A stretch of DNA of 51,030 nucleotides from assembly GCA_022775005.1 (NCBI GenBank), contig JALFJR010000032.1:1-51030 (forward strand), read 5' to 3'. The notes below the pieces were generated by a model. That model searched no databases and had not been told where the DNA came from. It saw only the letters and a list, made by a program, of their open reading frames with translations. Both the position numbers and the translations under genes were made by a program. The DNA comes from Parabacteroides sp. Its GTDB lineage: Bacteria > Bacteroidota > Bacteroidia > Bacteroidales > Tannerellaceae. Within the stretch, counting starts at the first letter, position 1. Each line of letters opens with the position of its first letter. Of this stretch, positions 34,270 through 43,403 are shown piece after piece.

Positions 34270-35085
34270 ATGACAGACCTTATAAGATTCACGAAGATGC
34301 ACGGGCTGGGTAATGACTACATTTATGTCAATACGATGGAATACCCAATCGAGGAGCCGGAAAAGCTGTCGATCGCTTGGAGCAAACCCCACTTCGGCAT
34401 CGGATCGGATGGTTTGGTACTGATAGGACCCTCTACAAAAGCTGATTTCAGCATGCGCATTTTCAATGCGGATGGATCGGAAGCCATGATGTGTGGCAAC
34501 GCCTCTCGCTGCATCGGCAAATATGTCTATGAGGAGGGACTGACCCAAAAGACTACTGTTACCTTAGAGACACTATCCGGCATCAAAACGCTACAATTGA
34601 AAGTAAACCCGGAGAGCCACCTCGTGGAGGAGGTGACCGTCGATATGGGGCAACCCGTCGTTGGCGACAAGGCGCTCGAAGTGAAAGCGGGCGACCAGAC
34701 CTTTGTGGGAACGGTCGTATCGATGGGCAATCCGCACTTCGTGCTCTTCGTGGACGACATCACGCAGATCGACCTCACGGCAGTTGGCCCCTTGATTGAG
34801 CACCATCCCTACTTCCCCGACCGCACGAACGTGGAGTTTGTGCAGGTGTTGAGCGACGACAGCGTCAGGATGCGCGTCTGGGAACGGGGATCGGGCATCA
34901 CGCAGGCCTGCGGAACCGGCGCTTGCGCGACAGCCGTGGCCTCGGTGGTGAACGGAAAGACCGGACGGACGGTGCGGGTCAATATGGATGGCGGATCGCT
35001 CACGATCGAATGGTTAGCGGCAGACAGCCCTGTACGCATGACCGGCGGGGCGACGAAGGTTTTCGAAGGATTTATTAAGGCATAA
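34270..35085 (+). CDS. dapF: Diaminopimelate epimerase
   Basis: A 271-residue enzyme that interconverts LL- and meso-diaminopimelate for lysine and peptidoglycan. The two catalytic cysteines are C75 in MMCGNASR and C214 in [24 protein letters not shown] is the family N-terminus. The frame is open from 34219, but the ATG at 34270 gives the normal start. dapL follows after 36 bp, and the pair forms the last two steps of the DapL route. Confidence 0.96.
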   Translation: MTDLIRFTKMHGLGNDYIYVNTMEYPIEEPEKLSIAWSKPHFGIGSDGLVLIGPSTKADFSMRIFNADGSEAMMCGNASRCIGKYVYEEGLTQKTTVTLETLSGIKTLQLKVNPESHLVEEVTVDMGQPVVGDKALEVKAGDQTFVGTVVSMGNPHFVLFVDDITQIDLTAVGPLIEHHPYFPDRTNVEFVQVLSDDSVRMRVWERGSGITQACGTGACATAVASVVNGKTGRTVRVNMDGGSLTIEWLAADSPVRMTGGATKVFEGFIKA

Positions 35086-35121
35086 GCAATGGAACCAGTA
35101 CATAAAACGAATCAACATAAT

Positions 35122-36351
35122 ATGGCATTAGTAAACGAACATTTCCTGAAACTGCAAAGCAACTACCTCTTCTCGGACATCGCGAAAAAGGTGAACGCCT
35201 TCAAGGTGACGCATCCGAAGAGCAAGATTATTCGCATGGGTATCGGCGACGTCACGCAGCCTTTGGCTCCGGCGGTAATCGAGGCGATGCACAAGGCGGT
35301 CGATGAGCAGGCACGCAAGGAGACTTTCCACGGCTACGGCCCAGAGCAGGGTTATCCCTTCTTGATCGACGCGATCATCAAGCATGATTACGCCAGCCGC
35401 GGCATCAGCTTGGAGCCGAGCGAGGTCTTCATCAGCGACGGCGCAAAGAGCGACTGTGGTAACATCGGCGACATGCTGCGCCACGACAACAGCATTGGCG
35501 TGACCGACCCGGTCTATCCGGTCTATATCGACTCGAACGTGATGAGCGGACGAACCGGCACGATGGAAAATGGACGCTGGACGGACGTGGTCTATATCCC
35601 CTGCACGGCGGAGAACCACTTCGTGCCCGACCTGCCCAGCCGCAGGGTGGATATCATCTACCTCTGCTACCCCAACAACCCGACGGGTACGACCCTGAGC
35701 AAGGAGGAGCTGAAGAAATGGGTCAACTACGCATTGGCCAATGACGTGATCATCATGTATGACTCGGCTTACGAGGCCTATATCCAAGATCCCTCCATCC
35801 CCCACTCCATCTACGAGATCAAGGGGGCGAAGAAGGTGGCGATCGAGTTTCGCAGCTTCTCGAAGACAGCGGGCTTCACCGGCGTGCGTTGCGGCTATAC
35901 GGTGGTGCCGAAAGAGCTTTGCGCCTTCACCCTGCAAGGCGAGCGGGTTCCGCTCAACCGGCTGTGGAACCGCCGTCAGTGCACGAAGTTCAACGGCACG
36001 AGCTACATCACCCAGCGCGGCGCCGAGGCGATCTACTCGCCGGAGGGCAAACAGCAAGTAAAGGCGACGATCGACTACTACATGACCAATGCCCGCATCA
36101 TGAAGGAGGGATTGCAAAACTGTGGCTTGGAGGTCTTCGGCGGCGACAACGCTCCCTACCTCTGGCTCAAGACACCCGACGGCCTCAGCTCGTGGAAGTT
36201 TTTCGACAAGCTGCTGTATGAGGTGAACATCGTCGGCACGCCGGGCGTAGGCTTCGGCCCAAGCGGCGAGGGCTACCTCCGACTGACCGCCTTCGGCGAC
36301 CGGGAGAGCACGCAAGAGGCGATGGAACGACTCAGGAAATGGTTACGATAG
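35122..36351 (+). CDS. dapL: LL-diaminopimelate aminotransferase
   Basis: A 409-residue PLP aminotransferase that converts tetrahydrodipicolinate directly to LL-diaminopimelate with glutamate, bypassing the acylated routes. It starts [20 protein letters not shown], which matches the DapL family, with [18 protein letters not shown] and [17 protein letters not shown] containing the Schiff-base K248. An in-frame ATG at 35089 would add 11 atypical residues. It shares a transcript with dapF. Both reactions draw on the glutamate made by gltBD nearby. Confidence 0.95.
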   Translation: MALVNEHFLKLQSNYLFSDIAKKVNAFKVTHPKSKIIRMGIGDVTQPLAPAVIEAMHKAVDEQARKETFHGYGPEQGYPFLIDAIIKHDYASRGISLEPSEVFISDGAKSDCGNIGDMLRHDNSIGVTDPVYPVYIDSNVMSGRTGTMENGRWTDVVYIPCTAENHFVPDLPSRRVDIIYLCYPNNPTGTTLSKEELKKWVNYALANDVIIMYDSAYEAYIQDPSIPHSIYEIKGAKKVAIEFRSFSKTAGFTGVRCGYTVVPKELCAFTLQGERVPLNRLWNRRQCTKFNGTSYITQRGAEAIYSPEGKQQVKATIDYYMTNARIMKEGLQNCGLEVFGGDNAPYLWLKTPDGLSSWKFFDKLLYEVNIVGTPGVGFGPSGEGYLRLTAFGDRESTQEAMERLRKWLR

Positions 36352-36401
36352 CAACATTTTAATTAAAAAATAAACAACAGGTTATCTCAAAAACAGATGG
36401 C

Positions 36402-36518
36402 AAAAAGGATCGTATAGAGGGGACATCGTCCGAATGTTGATTTTTATAGAATGTTATACCGCAAAACAAAGAACCATCCTTACACTAATGAAGAGGGCAC
36501 TCTCTATACGCCTTTTTT
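36402..36518 (+). promoter_or_regulatory. Long-range RNA helix with U-tract before glnK
   Basis: 36402-36408 and 36411-36421 (separated by a 2-nt bulge) pair with 36511-36517 and 36500-36510, giving about 18 bp with one G-T pair, closing about 80 nt. The downstream strand includes TTTTTT (36513-36518). The enclosed part has a small hairpin GGAC-ATC-GTCC (36421-36431). A second 6-bp hairpin TTTCCA-TAC-TGGAAA (36516-36530) overlaps the U-tract. It may be the dapL terminator, an attenuator for glnK-amtB, or a small RNA. Confidence 0.6.
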
Positions 36519-36558
36519 CCATACTGGAAAGGTAAAAACATAAAAAGATTGATAAGGC

Positions 36559-36915
36559 ATGAAGAAGATTGAGGCAATTATCCGCAAAAGTCGATTCGAA
36601 GAGGTGAAGGAGGCGCTCCTCGCCGCTGACATCGAATGGTTCTCTTACTACGACGTGAGAGGCATCGGCAAATCGCGCCAGGCGCGGGTCTATCGGGGCG
36701 TGATGTACGACACCAGCTCCATCGAGCGCATACTGATCAACATTGTCGTGCGCAACAAGAACGTCGAGAAGACCGTGCAGGCCATCTTGAAGGCCGCGCA
36801 GACCGGCGAGATTGGCGATGGCCGCATCTTCGTCATCCCCATTGAAGATGCTATCCGCATCCGCACGGGCGAGCGGGGCGACATCGCATTGTATAACGCA
36901 GAGCAGGAAGCATAA
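36559..36915 (+). CDS. glnK: PII family nitrogen regulatory protein
   Basis: A 118-residue PII signal protein that senses 2-oxoglutarate, ATP and ADP and typically plugs the ammonium channel AmtB encoded just downstream. Signature segments: MKKIEAIIRKSRFEEVKEAL, IGDGRIFVIPIEDAIRIRTGERG. In the T-loop, Y45 and Y50 correspond to E. coli Y46 and Y51 (the uridylylation site), but the loop is one residue shorter and position 39, a Gln that helps bind Mg-ATP-2-oxoglutarate in E. coli, is Ser (GKSRQARVYRG). Ligand binding may therefore differ. amtB follows after 51 bp. Confidence 0.93.
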   Translation: MKKIEAIIRKSRFEEVKEALLAADIEWFSYYDVRGIGKSRQARVYRGVMYDTSSIERILINIVVRNKNVEKTVQAILKAAQTGEIGDGRIFVIPIEDAIRIRTGERGDIALYNAEQEA

Positions 36916-36966
36916 CTTGAAAAGCAAACGTACATACAGACCAAATAACTAACAAACGAACGAATT

Positions 36967-38238
36967 ATGAATACACTACTTCTACAAATCAGCCCGGCTT
37001 TAGACAGCGGAAACACGGCGTGGATCTTGGTATCCACGATCCTGGTGCTGCTGATGAGCATCCCGGGCATCGCCCTTTTCTATGGCGGATTGGTCCGTCA
37101 GAAAAACGTATTGAGCATCTTGATGCAGACCTTGCTGATCGTAAGTGTGGTGAGCCTGCTCTGGATCGCATTTGGCTATAGCTTCGTGTTTGGCACCGGT
37201 TTGGCCGATTCTGCCCTGGGCAGCGTCATCGGCGGCTTCGATAAGCTCTTCTTGCATGGCATCACGCCCGACACGATCACGACAGGCGGCATCCCCGAGA
37301 TCCTGTTCGTGCTTTTCCAATGTATGTTCGCGGTCATCACCCCGGCCCTGATCCTCGGTGCCTTCGCCGAGCGCATCAAGTTCTCCGGCTTCATGGCCTT
37401 CACGATCGGCTGGGTCATCCTCGCCTACTTCCCGATGGCACATTGGGTGTGGGGCGGCGGTTTCCTGCAAGCGATGGGAGCGATCGACTTCGCCGGCGGA
37501 ACGGTCGTACACATCAACGCCGGCATCTCCGCCTTGGTGATGGCCCTTATGTTGGGCAAACGGTGGGACTACCGCATCGGACACCCCATCACGCCGCACA
37601 ACCTGACCTTCGTCTTCATGGGGACCTCGTTCCTTTGGTTAGGCTGGTTTGGCTTCAACGCCGGCAGCGGCTTGGCGGCGGATGGCATCGCGGCGAACGC
37701 CTTCTTAGTGACGCACATCGCCACCTGCGTGGCTGCGCTTACCTGGCTGACGTTGGACTGGGCGATCAATAAGAAACCGACTACGGTTGGTGCTTGCACG
37801 GGTGCCGTCTCCGGACTGGTAGCCATCACACCGGCTGCGGGCACGACCAATTTATTAGGTGCCCTCTTTATCGGATTGATCACGCCAATCGTCTGCTTCT
37901 ACATGGTGGCCTACATCAAGCCCCGCTTCAAATATGACGATGCGCTCGACGCATTCGGTGTGCATGGCGTTGGGGGTATCATCGGCTCTATCTTGACCGG
38001 TGTCTTCGCCACGCAGGCGATCTCTGGCGCAGATGGCGTGAAAGGTGCGCTCTACGGCGATTGGCATCAGTTGGGCGTACAGCTCTTGGCCACCGTGATC
38101 TGCATGGTGTTCAGTGCCATCGTCACCTACCTGTTGTATAAGGTAGTCGATGCGACGATTGGTATGCGTGTTGATCGCCGTGTGGAGGAAGAGGGCCTGG
38201 ACATCTACGAGCATGGCGAGAGTGCCTACAACAGTTAA
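36967..38238 (+). CDS. amtB: Ammonium transporter
   Basis: A 423-residue Amt channel with about 11 membrane segments in the inner membrane. The pore histidines are visible in GTVVHINAG and DAFGVHGVGGIIGS, and ALFYGGLVRQKN, FAERIKFSGFM and GWFGFNAGS are family motifs. The extracellular N-terminus looks uncleaved. Pairing with glnK is the usual arrangement for PII-gated uptake; asnA and glnN, which consume ammonium, follow in the same direction. Confidence 0.96.
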   Translation: MNTLLLQISPALDSGNTAWILVSTILVLLMSIPGIALFYGGLVRQKNVLSILMQTLLIVSVVSLLWIAFGYSFVFGTGLADSALGSVIGGFDKLFLHGITPDTITTGGIPEILFVLFQCMFAVITPALILGAFAERIKFSGFMAFTIGWVILAYFPMAHWVWGGGFLQAMGAIDFAGGTVVHINAGISALVMALMLGKRWDYRIGHPITPHNLTFVFMGTSFLWLGWFGFNAGSGLAADGIAANAFLVTHIATCVAALTWLTLDWAINKKPTTVGACTGAVSGLVAITPAAGTTNLLGALFIGLITPIVCFYMVAYIKPRFKYDDALDAFGVHGVGGIIGSILTGVFATQAISGADGVKGALYGDWHQLGVQLLATVICMVFSAIVTYLLYKVVDATIGMRVDRRVEEEGLDIYEHGESAYNS

Positions 38239-38292
38239 GACAAACAAATCAAAGAAAGAAATATACAATCAACAAGTAAAAAACAGAAGATT

Positions 38293-39327
38293 ATGTCACT
38301 TATCATTCCCAAAGACTACAAACAGACGCTGACTCCGGAATCTACCGAGCAGGCGATCCAATTGCTGAAGACCAGCTTCCAAGAGAAGCTGTCCAAGAAA
38401 TTGAACCTACGCCGCGTGACGGCTCCTCTCTTCGTCTTGAAAGGGACCGGCATCAACGACGACTTGAATGGCGTGGAGCGCCCCGTCACCTTCCCCATCC
38501 TCTGCATGGGCGATCGCAAAGCCGAGGTAGTACACTCCCTCGCCAAATGGAAACGCATGAAGTTAGGTTCCTATGGCATCCCGGCAGGCTACGGCCTCTA
38601 TACCGATATGAATGCCATCCGCAGCGACGAGGAGCTGGACAACCTCCACTCGCTCTATGTAGATCAATGGGATTGGGAGAAGACCATCCGTCCGGAGGAT
38701 CGCAACCTGGACTTCTTGAAGAAGACCGTGCGCCAGCTCTATGCCCTCTTGAAGGAGATCGAGACATTGGTCTATGAGCGCTATCCGCACATCACCCCGA
38801 CCCTGCCCGACGACATCACCTTCATCCATTCCGAGGAGTTGCTCCAGATGTATCCTGACGCTACCCCCAAAGAGCGGGAAGCGAAGGCTGCGGAGAAGTT
38901 TGGCGCCATCTTCATCATCGGCATTGGCGATGCGTTGAGCAACGGCGAGAAACACGATGGTCGTGCGCCGGATTATGACGACTGGAGCACGGTGAACAGC
39001 GATGGCTTCAGGGGCTTGAATGGCGACATCATCTTCTGGAATCAGGTGCTGCGCTGCCCGTTCGAGTTGTCGTCGATGGGCATCCGTGTCAGTCCTGAGT
39101 CGTTGCTGCGGCAGTTGGAGATCCGTGGTTGCATGGAGCGCACGGAGCTGCCCTTCCACAAAGCCCTGTTGGCGGGCGAGCTGCCTCCCTCTATCGGTGG
39201 CGGTATCGGGCAGAGCCGTCTCTGCATGTTCTTCTTGAAGAAGGCACACATCGGTGAGGTGCAAGCCTCGATCTGGCCCGAAGCGCAAATCGAGCGTTGC
39301 GAGCAACATCGAATCTATCTGTTGTAA
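38293..39327 (+). CDS. asnA: Aspartate-ammonia ligase (asparagine synthetase A)
   Basis: A 344-residue ATP-dependent enzyme that makes asparagine from aspartate and free ammonia; it resembles the catalytic core of class II aspartyl-tRNA synthetases. Motifs: NLRRVTAPLFV, GVERPVTFPI, VDQWDWEK, and the class II motif-3 segment GGGIGQSRLCMF. The length is typical. It sits 54 bp after amtB and 44 bp before glnN, which fits a role in using incoming ammonium. The organism also has AsnB, upstream. Confidence 0.96.
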   Translation: MSLIIPKDYKQTLTPESTEQAIQLLKTSFQEKLSKKLNLRRVTAPLFVLKGTGINDDLNGVERPVTFPILCMGDRKAEVVHSLAKWKRMKLGSYGIPAGYGLYTDMNAIRSDEELDNLHSLYVDQWDWEKTIRPEDRNLDFLKKTVRQLYALLKEIETLVYERYPHITPTLPDDITFIHSEELLQMYPDATPKEREAKAAEKFGAIFIIGIGDALSNGEKHDGRAPDYDDWSTVNSDGFRGLNGDIIFWNQVLRCPFELSSMGIRVSPESLLRQLEIRGCMERTELPFHKALLAGELPPSIGGGIGQSRLCMFFLKKAHIGEVQASIWPEAQIERCEQHRIYLL

Positions 39328-39371
39328 GCGTTCAAAATGGAAAATTCAATATTATTTTAATAGGTTAGGTT

Positions 39372-41558
39372 ATGTCAAAGTTAAGATTTAGAGTAGTAGA
39401 ATCCGCTTTCGAGAAAAAGGCGAGCGAGGTGACTCCTCCCGCCGTGAAAGCATCTGAGTACTATGGTGAATTGGTATTCAACCGCGAGAAGATGTTTAAG
39501 TATCTACCAGAGAAGGCTTTTGAGAAATTGGTAGAGACCATCGACAACGGTGCTCCGTTGGATCGGGAAACCGCAAACGCCGTAGCCGCAGGCATGAAAA
39601 AATGGGCAATGGAGAAGGGTGTCACCCACTATACGCACTGGTTCCACCCGTTGACTGAGGGAACGGCCGAGAAGCACGATGCCTTCATCGAGCATGACGG
39701 CAAAGGTGGCGTGATCGAAGAGTTCGAGGGCAAACTGTTGATCCAACAGGAGCCGGATGCTTCCAGCTTCCCCAACGGTGGTATCCGCAACACCTTCGAG
39801 GCTCGTGGCTACTCTGCTTGGGATCCCTCTTCACCCGCTTTCATCGTAGGCGATACGCTCTGCATCCCGACGGTATTCATCGCCTACACGGGTGAGTCGT
39901 TGGACTATAAGGCACCGCTCTTGAAAGCCTTGGAGGCGGTCAACAAGGCAGCCGTAGATGTCTGCCACTACTTCAACCCCGACGTGAAGAAGGTTTATGC
40001 TTACCTCGGCTGGGAGCAGGAGTACTTCTTGGTGGATGAGGGTCTCTATGCCGCACGTCCCGACCTGTTGATGACGGGCCGCACCTTGATGGGCCATGAG
40101 AGCTCAAAGAACCAGCAGTTGGAGGATCACTACTTCGGCGCTATCCCGACCCGTGTGATGGAGTTCATGAAAGAGTTGGAGATCGAGGCGTTGAAGTTGG
40201 GTATTCCTGTGAAGACTCGTCACAACGAGGTTGCCCCCAACCAGTTCGAGTTGGCTCCGATCTTTGAGGAGTGTAACTTGGCCAACGACCACAACCTGTT
40301 GATCATGGCCTTAATGCGCAAAATCTCTCGTAAGCATGGCTTCCGTGTCCTGCTGCATGAGAAACCCTTCAAGGGCGTGAACGGATCGGGTAAGCACAAC
40401 AACTGGTCGCTCGGTACGGATACCGGTATCCTCTTGATGGGCCCGGGCAAGACACCGGAGGACAACCTGCGCTTCGTCACCTTCATCGTGAACGTATTGA
40501 AGGCCGTTTACACACACAACGCTCTGCTGAAGGCCAGCATCTCCAGCGCCACCAATGCACACCGCTTGGGCGCCAACGAGGCACCTCCCGCAATCATCTC
40601 CAGCTTCCTCGGCTCACAGCTGTCACAGGTATTGGAGCACTTGGAAAATAGTGACACGGAAGACTTCCAGTTGGCTGGCAAGCAGGGCATGAAGCTCGAC
40701 ATCGCACGCATCCCTGAGCTGCTGATCGACAATACCGACCGAAACCGTACCTCACCCTTCGCCTTTACCGGCAACCGCTTCGAGTTCCGTGCGGTCGGCT
40801 CACAAGCCAACTGTGCATCCGCGATGCTCGTGTTGAACGCAGCCGTGGCTGAGCAGCTGCAAGCCTTCAAGGCCGAGGTGGATGAGAAAATCGCCGCCGG
40901 CAAGGAGAAATTCGCCGCAATTGTTGAGGTATTGCGCAAGGACATCAAGGAGTGCAAGGCGATCCACTTCGACGGCAACGGTTACAGCGACGAGTGGAAA
41001 GCCGAGGCAGCCCGCCGAGGCTTGGATTGCGAGACCAGCGTACCGTTGATCTTCGATGCCTACCTGCGTGACCGTAGCGTCCAGATGTTTGAGTCAACGG
41101 GTGTGATGAACCGCAAGGAGTTGGAGGCACGCAACGAGGTGAAATGGGAGATGTACACCAAGAAGATCCAGATCGAGGCACGTGTCTTGGGTGACTTAGC
41201 CATGAACCACATCATCCCGATGGCCACCAAGTATCAATCCTCACTGATCGACAACGTCTATAAGATGCGTGAGCTCTTCCCGGCTGACAAGGCGGCACAC
41301 CTCTCCTCTAAGAATATGGAGATCATCGAGGACATCGCCAACCGCACCATCTTCATCAAGGAGAAAGTCGATGAGATGGTCAATGCCCGCAAGGTGGCTA
41401 ACAAGATTGAGAGCGAGCGTGAAAAGGCGATCGCTTACCACGACCAGATCGTACCGATGATGGAGGCTATCCGTTACCACATCGACAAGTTGGAGCTCGT
41501 GGTTGACGACCAGATGTGGACGCTTCCGAAGTATCGTGAACTTTTATTTATCAGATAG
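39372..41558 (+). CDS. glnN: Glutamine synthetase, type III
   Basis: A 728-residue GSIII enzyme, the long form common in Bacteroidetes and cyanobacteria and unrelated in length to GlnA type I. It joins ammonia to glutamate with ATP. Motifs: THYTHWFHPLTEGTAEKHD, the metal/substrate strand KTRHNEVAPNQFELAP, NGSGKHNNWSLGTDTG, and NRTSPFAFTGNRFEFRAVGS near the phosphate site. A C-terminal helical extension (about 610-728) is typical of the family. It is the last gene of glnK-amtB-asnA-glnN and is followed by a strong terminator. Confidence 0.96.
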   Translation: MSKLRFRVVESAFEKKASEVTPPAVKASEYYGELVFNREKMFKYLPEKAFEKLVETIDNGAPLDRETANAVAAGMKKWAMEKGVTHYTHWFHPLTEGTAEKHDAFIEHDGKGGVIEEFEGKLLIQQEPDASSFPNGGIRNTFEARGYSAWDPSSPAFIVGDTLCIPTVFIAYTGESLDYKAPLLKALEAVNKAAVDVCHYFNPDVKKVYAYLGWEQEYFLVDEGLYAARPDLLMTGRTLMGHESSKNQQLEDHYFGAIPTRVMEFMKELEIEALKLGIPVKTRHNEVAPNQFELAPIFEECNLANDHNLLIMALMRKISRKHGFRVLLHEKPFKGVNGSGKHNNWSLGTDTGILLMGPGKTPEDNLRFVTFIVNVLKAVYTHNALLKASISSATNAHRLGANEAPPAIISSFLGSQLSQVLEHLENSDTEDFQLAGKQGMKLDIARIPELLIDNTDRNRTSPFAFTGNRFEFRAVGSQANCASAMLVLNAAVAEQLQAFKAEVDEKIAAGKEKFAAIVEVLRKDIKECKAIHFDGNGYSDEWKAEAARRGLDCETSVPLIFDAYLRDRSVQMFESTGVMNRKELEARNEVKWEMYTKKIQIEARVLGDLAMNHIIPMATKYQSSLIDNVYKMRELFPADKAAHLSSKNMEIIEDIANRTIFIKEKVDEMVNARKVANKIESEREKAIAYHDQIVPMMEAIRYHIDKLELVVDDQMWTLPKYRELLFIR

Positions 41559-41601
41559 TCTTATTCAGACAGTAGTTTTTTGTTGATTGTTTTGTGTTTG
41601 C

Positions 41602-41641
41602 GAGGGGGAGCCTGCTGTGAAGCAAGTCTCCCCCTCTTTTT
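41602..41641 (+). terminator. Terminator of the glnK-glnN operon
   Basis: A perfect 9-bp GC-rich stem (41602-41610 with 41628-41636), then TTTTT. It lies between the convergent glnN and esterase genes and may also serve the minus strand weakly. Confidence 0.9.
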
Positions 41642-41650
41642 GCTATCAGG

Positions 41651-43378
41651 TTACAACACCTTGAGCTTTTTCAGATAGTCACGAATCTGATCCAACCAGG
41701 TGTAGCTGCCCGTACCGGGTGAAGCATGATGGTAGAAGCAATGCTCGCTGAGTGCCAACGTGTGCAGCTCGCACTGGATGCCGATGCTCCGCATCTTTTC
41801 CCACACCTTCACAGAGTTCATCGCTGCCCAACCATCCGCATCGCCATGGATGAAGAACATCGGGGCGGTCTGCTTGTCGAAACTGAAATCGGGTACGATT
41901 ACGGCGCTATCGTCGTTACCACCTGTCGTGTTCGGGACATCGATGCCATCCGTGAGCACATAGGCGGGATAGATGCCCAAGCCCCACTGCACGTTGCAGG
42001 GCAGCTTGTCGATCTCGTCGATCGGCCAATAGGACTGGTGCATCGAAGAGGTGACTCCCATCAGCGTCAAGTGTCCACCCGCTGAGCTACCCATGATACC
42101 GATCTGATCCGGATTCAATCCGTAGGAGGCCGCCTTGCTACGCACCAAACGAACGGCACGCTGCAAATCCTGCCAAGCGGTCGTATGCTTCGCCAATCCC
42201 TTGGGACGGGGCGCACGGTGCTTCATCGTCACAACTGTCATGCCCAGATCGTTGAGGTAGCGACGAATCGGAGCTGCCTCGAAGCCATCCGGATCGTTCC
42301 GCTCATAAGCACCCCCACTATAAATGATCTGAATGGCATCCGTCTTCTTCACCTTCGGGAAATGCCACTCGATGTAGGGCTTACACTGGTGCTCCTGTGC
42401 GTCGGGCATCTTGCCTTCCGGCCAAACATCCTCCGTCACCTTCTCCCGACGGCCCTCATCGCTGGCAAAACGCACCATGATGTCCTCCTTCGGCGCTAAC
42501 TTCCGGTAGAACTCCATCTGGTTCATGAACTCAATGCCTCGCTCCAAGCCGAAGGCACCATGTCCCTCATTGGGATAGAGGTGCAGCTCCGCCGGAATAT
42601 GACGACGGCGCAATTCCCGATAGATCAATGTAGAGCCATTAGGCGAATAAATGTCATTGCCGCCATGATGGAGCGACATCGGGCAGGTCTTCTCGTCGAA
42701 CTTGAATACATCAGACAGCTTCACATCCACACCATAGCCTTGGCGAGTGGCCGGCGTACCGGTCTCCGCATCAGTGGTGACGTATGCCGGGGCGTTCACG
42801 ATGGCCCAGTTGATGTGGCAGGGGATGGTGTCCATGGCATCCACCCGCTCGTAGGCCGGGGTCTGTGAGCTAGTGGCCAACAACAATGCCAGATGGGAAC
42901 CGGCCGACATAGAGATCGTACCGATTTTCTCCGGATCGAATCCCCGCTTCTTGGCTTGGCTACGCACCAAGCGCACTGCCCGTTGCGCATCCTCCCAAGC
43001 GGTCTGGTAGATGGGCAAACCCACGGGACGTGGCGTGCGATAGACGAAGTTCACGCACTGGATGCCCTGCTTGGTCAAGGTCTCGTGCCACAATTTGATC
43101 AAGCCGACATCGCAACAGCTCTCGTAGGCTCCTCCAGAGATAAGGATCATGCAGGCCCCATTACGCACCGATGCGTCCGGCTGCTCGAACCACTCTAAAT
43201 AGGCCACCCGATGCTTATCCGCATTGAACTTCGGATCACCGGCCTCGTCAGTCATCGCTGCGATCTGATGATCTTGCCGATGGGGCATCTTCCCCTTCGG
43301 CCATACGGTTTCCCGCTCCCAAGCGTAACCGCTCCACCCACAAAGAAGAGCGACTACAAATAATAAGATTCTTTTCAT
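41651..43378 (-). CDS. Double-domain secreted alpha/beta-hydrolase (carbohydrate esterase-like)
   Basis: A 575-residue protein with a signal peptide (MKRILLFVVALLCGWSGYA) and two homologous hydrolase domains, about 24-300 and 317-575. Domain 1: oxyanion segment LISGGAYES (79-87), nucleophile S158 in SMSAG, D242 and H273. Domain 2: IYSGGAYER (352-360), S432 in GSSAG, D513/D515 and H546 or H550. Both repeats open with VWPxGKMP. Each resembles the esterases of the acetyl-xylan/feruloyl group. Both triads look intact, so it may carry two active sites. It is the last gene of a glycan-degrading operon, 25 bp after the preceding glycosidase, and would remove acyl groups from the same polysaccharide. 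Confidence 0.78.
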   Translation of the reverse strand: MKRILLFVVALLCGWSGYAWERETVWPKGKMPHRQDHQIAAMTDEAGDPKFNADKHRVAYLEWFEQPDASVRNGACMILISGGAYESCCDVGLIKLWHETLTKQGIQCVNFVYRTPRPVGLPIYQTAWEDAQRAVRLVRSQAKKRGFDPEKIGTISMSAGSHLALLLATSSQTPAYERVDAMDTIPCHINWAIVNAPAYVTTDAETGTPATRQGYGVDVKLSDVFKFDEKTCPMSLHHGGNDIYSPNGSTLIYRELRRRHIPAELHLYPNEGHGAFGLERGIEFMNQMEFYRKLAPKEDIMVRFASDEGRREKVTEDVWPEGKMPDAQEHQCKPYIEWHFPKVKKTDAIQIIYSGGAYERNDPDGFEAAPIRRYLNDLGMTVVTMKHRAPRPKGLAKHTTAWQDLQRAVRLVRSKAASYGLNPDQIGIMGSSAGGHLTLMGVTSSMHQSYWPIDEIDKLPCNVQWGLGIYPAYVLTDGIDVPNTTGGNDDSAVIVPDFSFDKQTAPMFFIHGDADGWAAMNSVKVWEKMRSIGIQCELHTLALSEHCFYHHASPGTGSYTWLDQIRDYLKKLKVL

Positions 43379-43403
43379 GTTTCAATCTATAAGTTATGTG
43401 TGT

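Noticed and set aside
35128-36315. 395-residue open frame antisense to dapL
   Set aside because: dapL is a complete, well-conserved gene; the antisense frame arises from its GC-rich codon use and shows no recognisable family.
36361-36558. Sigma-54 promoter in front of glnK
   Set aside because: An ATGGCA string near 36397 has no matching -12 GC element at the required distance.
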